Source: Nemertoderma westbladi (lineage: Eukaryota > Xenacoelomorpha > Nemertodermatida > Nemertodermatidae). From it: a stretch of 64,000 nucleotides of DNA. Every line of letters starts with the position of its first letter. Positions within the stretch are counted from its first letter, which is position 1. The notes below the pieces were generated by a model. It was not told the DNA's origin and ran no database searches. It saw only the letters and a program-made list of their open reading frames with translations. Both the position numbers and the translations under genes were made by a program. Below, in pieces: positions 57,636 through 64,000 of the stretch. The DNA is taken from positions 1-64,000 of the forward strand of contig JAUCBJ010006819.1 in assembly GCA_032718475.1 (NCBI GenBank), written 5' to 3'.

Positions 57636-57794
57636 ATGGAATTTGATGATAAACAAATCCGAGAGTTCCGTGAAGCTTTCGATTATTTTGACGACCATTC
57701 TGAAGGATTTCTGGAGACCCGACATCTAAAGAAATACTTGGCCGAAATGGGTTATGAGGCTTCCGACTTGGAAGTAGCGCAAATGAAGTCGAAA
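57636..57794 (+). CDS. EF-hand protein (troponin C/calmodulin-like), exon 1
   Basis: 53 codons from ATG 57636 to a phase-0 donor (AAA followed by GTAAGT). It encodes MEFDDKQIREFREAFDYFD, then a first EF hand whose loop (DDHSEGFLETRH) lacks the usual Asp/Asn at position 3 and Glu at position 12, so calcium binding is unlikely. The helical frame REAFDYF...LKKYLAEMGY matches the calmodulin/troponin C superfamily. Total protein from the three exons is 147 residues, the expected size for a four-EF-hand protein. Confidence 0.85.
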
Positions 57795-57899
57795 GTAAGT
57801 TTGAATTTAGAGCGTACAGTAGTTGTAGAGAGCGTTAACTAGGAATATTGAAGGCAAAATTATCTAGTCAAAATATCTTGATAATAATATAGGCCTACT

Positions 57900-58215
57900 T
57901 GACGCAAATCCCGTCTTGGCGAATTAATATCTCGTCTCACTCAATGCTATATTACTGTATCAATTAAGGTAAAGGAGCAGTATACAGTGGGACGTTATTC
58001 TAACCAAAACAATAAACGAAAGTCAATAGAAAAGGCTACAGAGGAACGTTATTCTAACCAAAACAATAAACGAAAGTCAATAGAAAAGGCTACAGAGGAA
58101 CGTTATTCTAACCAAAATAATAAACTGAAGTCCTGACAGCCTGAAGTCAATTGAACCTTTTATAGCTTTATTTTTAGGAATAATCAGTTGGTATTTGCGT
58201 CCATTTTTTTACCGA
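57900..58215 (+). repeat. Dispersed repeat family, copy 3, with 54-bp tandem core
   Basis: Lies in intron 1 of the EF-hand gene. The core AACGTTATTCTAACCAAAAC plus AATAAACGAAAGTCAATAG repeats three times with a 54-bp period (57991-58140). Flanks match copy 1 (CTTGGCGAATTAATATCTCG on the left, AATAATCAGTTGGTATTTGC on the right). Confidence 0.8.
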
Positions 58216-59278
58216 CACAGATAAAGAAAGTGGTACAATTATAACCGTTTGCTGATGGCTCACTTCACAGTTCGGAATCGCCCCCTCCCCCACCGCCCAC
58301 CTTAAATAAATAGTAAAAACAAAACAACATACAGAGTCAAAAAAAACAGAGATTTTGGAAAGTCACATCTGTAATGGTTTCTACTGTATGAGGTTCTCCG
58401 ATTTATGCCGTTATTAAATTTGAAATATTTCAAGTGCCATGAATTTTGGTGCATCTGGGATTTGACAGAATGTACACGATGTATATGCTACCCAATGGCT
58501 CGATAATATTAGAAGTAAACAATTAATAATAATATTAATAATTCATATATTTAATATAGCATCTAAGGTTAATAAGTTATAAGGCGCTTGTAAACCGTAT
58601 GCTTTATTAAACATAACAGTTTTTAGGTCGCGTTTGAGGTTTGAATTAGTTTAGGTAGGTGCATGTTCTTAGCGTAAGTGGAAGAGTTGAAGACTGTTGG
58701 AGCGGCTATTGTACGCCAGATTGTTTTAATCTGGAGTACAATAACTACGTTTTAAACTTAATCTTTTTAATAATTTTTACTTATTTTTTCCGTGAGTATA
58801 ATTACTGGAAATTTTAAAGTGTTATCTGTGCTTTTAATAGATTGCGCCTTGAACAAACTCTGATAAGGCGGCATAAATATTATACATTTTATTATTATTG
58901 CAAAGGACCGAGCGCAACGCAGACAATTTTCAAATTATAAGTAGGAACTTTGAAAGTCGACATGTATTCGGTTCGGGTAACATTATAGTTGGAAACCAAT
59001 AAATCTAGGAGATCTGGTTAGGGACTCACAGTACAGTACTGATATGATGGAGATGTGTTTCCCTGGGTACAGTTTAAATCCTGAAACCCTTTATTATTAT
59101 GAAATTTATTAATGTAGACCTACCCCTTTCGGCAAAGAAAACAACGTATTTTCTAATATATAGGATAGTTTATTTGTGCAATTATAATGGTGTTTATTTG
59201 TAGGTCGGTTTCATCTTTGATGGGAGTCTGGTTCTGGTTCCTCATTTGTTTATGTTAAAATACTATATTTATTTTCAG

Positions 59279-59431
59279 TTGGATACATCAAGCAAGGAGA
59301 AAATTGATTTTGATAGCTTTTTGACAATAGCGGAGAACATCTTGGGTGGGAGTAACGAGGGAATGGAAGGGGAACTAAAGAATGCCTTCAGAATGTTCGA
59401 CAAAGAGGGATCTGGTAGTATTGGTGTAGAG
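59279..59431 (+). CDS. EF-hand protein, exon 2
   Basis: 51 codons between the acceptor TTTATTTTCAG and donor GTCAGT, phase 0 on both sides. It completes EF hand 2 (loop DTSSKEKIDFDS, Ser at position 12, probably non-binding), includes the linker ILGGSNEGMEGELKNAF, and contains EF hand 3 (loop DKEGSGSIGVE) up to its last residue; position 12 is the Val that opens exon 3, also non-canonical. Confidence 0.85.
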
Positions 59432-59690
59432 GTCAGTTAGAAATTTATAATAATGCAAAATCTTTCAGAAAATAAATATTACTAAATAAATATATTAACA
59501 ATGTAACTTGTGATATAATATTAATTTAAGTGCAGCGTAACTTTGTAAATAGGAATATGTGTAAGGATACAATAAAGAGGGATATAGTAAATATATCACA
59601 CTGCGTCCATGCTTATAAGATATCAGAATGACAACACGTGACAACACGTATTGTTTTGCTAATCTTATATCCCCCCATCCATTAATATAG

Positions 59691-59822
59691 GTATTACGAG
59701 AGATCATGTTAGCGGTTGATCCAAATATGGACAAGAAGGAACTTGATCAAATGATACGTGAAACTGATTCCGATGGATCAGGGACGGTGGATTTCGACGA
59801 ATTTCTGGAATTCATGATGTAG
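59691..59822 (+). CDS. EF-hand protein, exon 3
   Basis: 43 codons plus stop after the acceptor TTAATATAG. It encodes [20 protein letters not shown] and EF hand 4, loop [12 protein letters not shown], the only one with all canonical ligands, then FLEFMM and the stop. One good site in hand 4 resembles several invertebrate troponin C proteins, so a muscle or troponin-type regulatory role is plausible; a divergent calmodulin-like protein is the alternative. Confidence 0.88.
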   Translation, partial: VLREIMLAVDPNMDKKELDQMIRETDSDGSGTVDFDEFLEFMM

Positions 59823-60619
59823 AAAATACTCATCTCAATATTTAGTTAATTATGGTTTTTTGTTGATCGTCGATAAACTCAACTTGTTATTCTCAACTCA
59901 TTGCTATTCGCTATTAGTTAGTATGGATCCACAACATCCAGCAACTCAGTTCGATCATTTTATTATTCGTGTGGTTTTTTTTGGTAACGAACCATTGGTA
60001 ACGTGATGGTCTATACTGCGTAAAACCAGTCAGTGAGTTTTATGAGCATATTGTGTGACGTCATTGGAATCGTTCAATATTAATAGTTAAAATATATAAT
60101 GATGAAGTAACATATTGAAAAACATAACAATTAATTAATAGCTTTTATGCTACATTCATGTGATACGCTCATAAAAGACTAACTTGACGTTTTCGCAGTG
60201 TGAATAGCCAAATTATATAAAATCACATCAATATTGGAATTATATTATGAAGCTTTGTGAAACAACACTTAACCCCAATTTGTATTCCTTACGGACTGTA
60301 GTAAGTTTGTAGTTTTCAGTTTTGGAATCCGCATATCGAAATCTTTTTTATAAATGAAAATAATATGATAAAACAAAAGGTGATAATTGATATGAATGAA
60401 ACTCAGTACATTACCACCCCCCCCCCCCCCGCCCCCCTAAGTGATATTTATACATTATGTATAAAGAAATTGATTGTGGGAATCTTGCCAATCTTCCGAA
60501 ACGGACTTCAGAGATCTGTTACGTCACTATAATATAATACAAAGGTATGAAAACATAAATATTATGATATTTAAAAAGTGTTAATAAGATAAATTATAAG
60601 GTTGAAATAATTAATATAA
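59823..60619. other. Convergent 3' intergenic region
   Basis: Lies between the stop codons of the EF-hand gene and POLDIP2. AT-rich, with a 14-nt poly-C run at 60417-60430. Both 3' UTRs must fall here. Confidence 0.6.
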
Positions 60620-60869
60620 TTATATTGGCACTTCAAGATTAAATGCAGGAATATTAACTTTAAACTCGACCATATTCTTCGGTCCTATTAGCGGTTTATG
60701 AGTCGCGCTGTCTATATAGTGGAAGGTAAATGAGCCCCACATACAGCCGGCCTTTTCTAGAGGAATATACGACATGTATTTGAATACGGGTTCATCGGGC
60801 GAGAATATTGGTTGTCTACCAACCACGCCGTCGCCGCTGATCTTCTCAAAGTTACCGGGCCCTTCAGAT
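60620..60869 (-). CDS. POLDIP2: POLDIP2 homologue, last exon (end of ApaG domain)
   Basis: Begins after the acceptor TTGTTTGCAG with a base that completes an Arg codon in phase with the first exon. It encodes SEGPGNFEKISGDGVVGRQP, PVFKYMSYIPLEKAGCMWGSFTFHY and NIPAFNLEVPI, matching the conserved VVGREP...AFQYSS...MWGTF end of the ApaG fold. The total predicted protein is 375 residues, close to the human 368. The single intron is about 1.9 kb. Confidence 0.93.
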
Positions 60870-61670
60870 CTGCAAACAATGGTTAACTACATGTTGTTTG
60901 TTTAATAATAACTAGTAAATAGTTCCGATGGTGGGAAAACATCGGCTCATATCAAAATAAGTATTCTGTTTATTGTATTTTATTAGAAATAAATTTAAAT
61001 ACGGAATTTACAATTTGTTTCAACTTTTCTTTTCACTTCTAGGCCTAAACCATCCTACGGAATATAGTGTCGCAATTCAGTGACGCTATTCTTTGGGGGT
61101 GAAAACATTTTACAAATATGTTTTCACTTCAGCTAACTAGCGGTACATACAGATTACCGTCACACAAGGACGCAGGCTCTGTTCTAGCCAAGTTTCAGTT
61201 TGAACGGATTAAAAGCAAAGAAATCGAGAAGTATATTTAATGTTTGTAGCCCTCTAACGGGAGGCTGTTGGAATGATGGTGTCTGGAAGTTTTTAGCATG
61301 TCAAAATGGTGTCGACGACAACGACAACTATTAGCAAAAATTGAGCCACCCACTACCTAACAGTGTCAGTTCGCTAAGGCTCCGGCCGCTCCGCCAACCT
61401 GTGACTCGCAATTTTTATTGAAATAATTATGTCCGATTTATGTAACATCCAACACTCCCTGTGTTATATTCATAAATATGTATTATTTCCCAAATTCTTG
61501 AAAATGGTTTTTATTGATCATCCAGTCCAGAACAACTCACGCTTTCATGTGGGCAAGTTTTTAATTTAGTTAAGCCTCAATTAGTATTAAATAATACTGA
61601 TAAAATTGAGATTGTCTGTAATGTCCAACACAACACTATGGAATAACCCGCGTGTAACTGAAGAATGAAG

Positions 61671-61795
61671 GTTACAGCGGCATAATGCACTATTCTAACC
61701 AAAACAATAACGAAAGTCAATAGCATAAGTTGCAGCTTCATATATGGGAGCAATCAGCTGATAGTAATCAGATATTTGCGTAGATTTTCCCAAGG
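61671..61795 (+). repeat. Dispersed repeat family, copy 4
   Basis: TATTCTAACCAAAACAATAA, CGAAAGTCAATAG and CAATCAGCTGATAGTAATCA match the other copies. It lies in the POLDIP2 intron. Confidence 0.75.
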
Positions 61796-62439
61796 AGAGG
61801 ATTAAATATGATTGCTTCAAAAGTAATTTTATGCATTACAGTAAGCCCAACCTGAACTAAACTTACCTGACGCAATTTATTATTTATACAATTTTAATAC
61901 GGGAACTGAAAGAGAAACCTTTGTGATCATAGCAAAGACTTTTCTTTCATTTAATAAACTTGTGGTATGTGCTTCTCATTTTTTCTGATTTATTTAATTA
62001 AGGCGTTTTTTGATTTTTTGAAATAAGGGGATTTTGGGTTTTTTGGGGATCTGATGAGGGTGTGCCTAAGTGCCATAGCTTCGTTAAGTGGATATGTTTC
62101 TGTGCCTTCTATTCTGCCAGTGAAACCAAAACTGATATTTAATGATTTAAAAATTTTCGTTGCTCCGAAACTTTATACAAAAAGTTGCCAGATTGTTTTG
62201 CAAACTCTATGTTGTTAAGGAAAATATTTTATGTGATGTCTGGATTTGTGTAGAAAAAAAATTCTAAAAATAAAAGAGTCATATTTATGACAAATCGAAA
62301 GGCCTATCTTAAGTGAAAAAGACTTAAGTGAGAAAAAATATTACTTAAATTTTAAATTTTAAAAATATTAATACTTATTAGTAGTAAAATCATTCCCCCC
62401 CAACCATATTGTTGTCGTAGTCTCGTAGAAATGTCGTGT

Positions 62440-62733
62440 AGTGTGAACGAACGTAGTGTGAACGAACGTAGTGTGAACGAAAGTAGTGTGAACGAACGTA
62501 GTGTGAACGAACGTAGTGTGAACGAACGTAGTGTGAACGAACGTAGTGTGAACGAACGTAGTGTGAACGAACGTAGTGTGAACGAACGTAGTGTGAACGA
62601 ACGTAGTGTGAACGAACGTAGTGTGAACGAACGTAGTGTGAACGAACGTAGTGTGAACGAACGTAGTGTGAACGAACGTAGTGTGAACGAACGTAGTGTG
62701 AACGAACGTAGTGTGAACGAACGTAGTGTGAAC
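62440..62733. repeat. 15-bp minisatellite, about 20 units
   Basis: Plus-strand unit GTGTGAACGAACGTA, nearly invariant. It ends only about 11 nt from the POLDIP2 splice donor at 62744. The 15-bp length leaves both strands open in several frames, which creates long artefactual frames. Confidence 0.97.
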
Positions 62734-62744
62734 AATAAACCCAC

Positions 62745-63622
62745 CTTGATAAAACCTTCCATTCCCGGGACAGTAGCTGCATTGTGTTAACCTGATCGAA
62801 GGATTCTATCTGAATGACGTAACGCCACACCTGTTTCAGCATGGCGTCTTCTAAGTGTCCGCTGTATACTGGGACAACGGTTACACCAACGTTGTTCGTA
62901 GTCTGGGTAACCACCGTGGAGAATTCCAGAAGATGTTTAACGTTGGCCAACCAGTGGTGCAGATACTCTGTGGGCTGATAGTGGAAGTTGTCCGTGTAAC
63001 TATCAGGAATCGACTTAAAGAACTTCCCGAACAGTGGGTGCAGCACCGGTGGGGATTCGAACTGTTTGGGTCGCACCAACGGCCCTATCTCCTCGTGGGT
63101 GCAGTAATCGGAGTGGTCGAGAATCTGTTTCTTAGTTCCGTCCCGATAGAAGTTCACGGCGGAATCTGGCAGTCTGAAACTCGCGTACGGGAAGTCGGAC
63201 GGATGCATCATAACTAAATAGTAGTTCTGTTTCTCCGCATGTATCTCAGCTTTAGACGCGTTGTTTTTCCCCGCGGTCGAATTATCTTTCGATAAACTAC
63301 CTAACAGTTGATGCCCCACTGACTGCTCTTTGTGACTCTGTTTCGCATCGGGTTGCACTACCGGTACCGGTAAACCTTTCCGCTCTAAGTCCACTGTCCA
63401 ACCGTTGAGAATGATTCCACGATATCCGAATACTTTGTGGATGAAGATAGTCCCAATGGGGTACAGATCGGAGCTTGGTAGCTGTCTGGAGGAGTACCCT
63501 ACAGGTTCGTATCTCAACGAGACGCCGTGGGGGGTGGTGCACAAATGTTGGGCCGATACCGGGACACAAAGAGGACTTCGTGGTTTTACACAACGTATAG
63601 CATTGGTAACAATAAACGCCAT
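62745..63622 (-). CDS. POLDIP2: POLDIP2 homologue, exon 1 (YccV-like domain and start of ApaG domain)
   Basis: This exon encodes 292 residues plus two bases of polymerase delta-interacting protein 2, a mitochondrial and nuclear protein that binds DNA polymerase delta p50 and PCNA and affects PrimPol, ClpXP-linked metabolism and Nox4. The N terminus (MAFIVTNAIRCVKPRSPLC) looks like a mitochondrial targeting sequence. Residues about 50-200 form the YccV/hemimethylated-DNA-binding-like domain: IGTIFIHKVFGYRGIILNGW and a YYLVMMHPSDFP strand. From about residue 235 the ApaG (DUF525) domain begins with NVGVTVVPVYSGH and VWRYVIQIES. The exon ends in TTATCAAG followed by donor GTGGGT; reading on would enter the 15-bp minisatellite, which is intronic. 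The ApaG domain is completed by the exon at 60.6-60.9 kb. The insert NSTAGKNNASKAEIHAEKQ is longer than in vertebrates. Confidence 0.93.
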
Positions 63623-64000
63623 TTTATTAGTTCGATTTCGATATGATTTACTTTCCTACACTAAACTATACGATAATTTTAGTAGATTTAAGATTTATAC
63701 TACACATCTTTAGCATCCTTTTTTTTACACTACTGCCGTACTGCACAACGTGCCGTATGTCAGTATGTGGTATGAGTGACTATATTGCTGTATGATGATG
63801 ACATAACAGCGTTTTCAAATTCAATTACGCCTTCCTATTTTTCTGCTCTTCTCCCTAGGGTAGCCTACTACTAGTGCTACTACTAACTGCTTTCTACACC
63901 GGTATGTACAGGATGTAATTTTTTTTACTGGGTTTGCACTTTATTTCAGTTTCAATTTTCACAATAGTACGGTGGCTGAATGTGGCCAATTTAATTAATT
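63623..64000 (-). promoter_or_regulatory. Probable POLDIP2 promoter region
   Basis: The 378 bp upstream of the POLDIP2 start codon to the window edge hold no frame of note. No TATA or initiator element is clear; assignment is by position only. Confidence 0.35.

Larger units (their letters stand above)
60870..62744 (-). other. POLDIP2 intron
   Basis: Contains the 15-bp minisatellite beside its 5' splice site and dispersed repeat copy 4. No nested gene seen. Confidence 0.8.

Noticed and set aside
62390-62744. Extension of the POLDIP2 frame through (SHYVR)n repeats
   Set aside because: A GTGGGT donor at 62744 and an in-phase final exon at 60869 that completes the conserved ApaG domain show this part is intronic.
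62431-62790. Plus-strand frame encoding NERSV repeats
   Set aside because: Produced by the 15-bp minisatellite in the POLDIP2 intron; no unique sequence of note.

Overview
The window is a stretch of animal nuclear genome. It carries several clearly metazoan genes with spliceosomal introns: a high-affinity choline transporter (SLC5A7/CHT1 type), an ILF2/NF45 homologue, a lebercilin-like ciliary coiled-coil protein, POLDIP2, a four-EF-hand troponin C/calmodulin-like protein and a type I membrane protein with Ig-like domains. The DNA is AT-rich, with long gene-poor stretches, a wide mix of transposable elements and no bacterial gene layout. Marine-invertebrate-like repeat content is my impression only; I cannot name the phylum from sequence alone.

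Layout. 1-8.3 kb: minus-strand BEL/Pao LTR retrotransposon, cut by the window edge, with its gag-side frames broken mainly at poly-G runs. 9.9-12.1 kb: minus-strand gene for a signal-peptide, furin-site, pseudo-metalloprotease (ADAM-like, zinc motif absent), two-Ig, single-pass membrane protein; the membrane helix is on its own small exon. 12.1-20.8 kb: mostly non-coding, with two tRNA-derived SINE heads and a LINE 3' fragment. 20.8-22.5 kb: single-exon coding region of the choline transporter. 26.1-27.3 kb: single-exon ILF2. 27.4-29.6 kb: non-autonomous hAT-like element with 8-bp target duplication. 30.2-32.1 kb: lebercilin-like gene with an RFX X-box just upstream. 33-38 kb: MITE-like and hairpin repeats and a decayed LINE. 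38.4-42.4 kb: a complete-looking piggyBac element (TTAA duplications, 13-bp inverted ends, two-exon transposase). 43.2-44.4 kb: long-TIR Mutator-like foldback element with 9-bp target duplication. 45.2-47.4 kb: a second, unrelated-looking piggyBac-family ORF with one in-frame TGA. 50.7-56.9 kb: minus-strand retroelement ORF with reverse transcriptase and a C-terminal zinc/nuclease-like region, whose N-terminal half is a coding minisatellite of about 115 units of 30 bp. 57.6-59.8 kb: three-exon EF-hand gene. 60.6-63.6 kb: POLDIP2 on the minus strand, convergent with the EF-hand gene, with a 15-bp minisatellite next to its splice donor.

The host genes look like independent housekeeping, neuronal and ciliary genes rather than one pathway. 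The most unusual items are the retroelement with a bidirectionally open coding minisatellite, the poly-G-associated frame changes in the BEL/Pao element (and the strong excess of poly-G/C runs across the window), the ADAM-like/Ig receptor without a zinc site, the intact piggyBac, and the Mutator-like foldback element carrying inverted CACGTG-bearing repeats.
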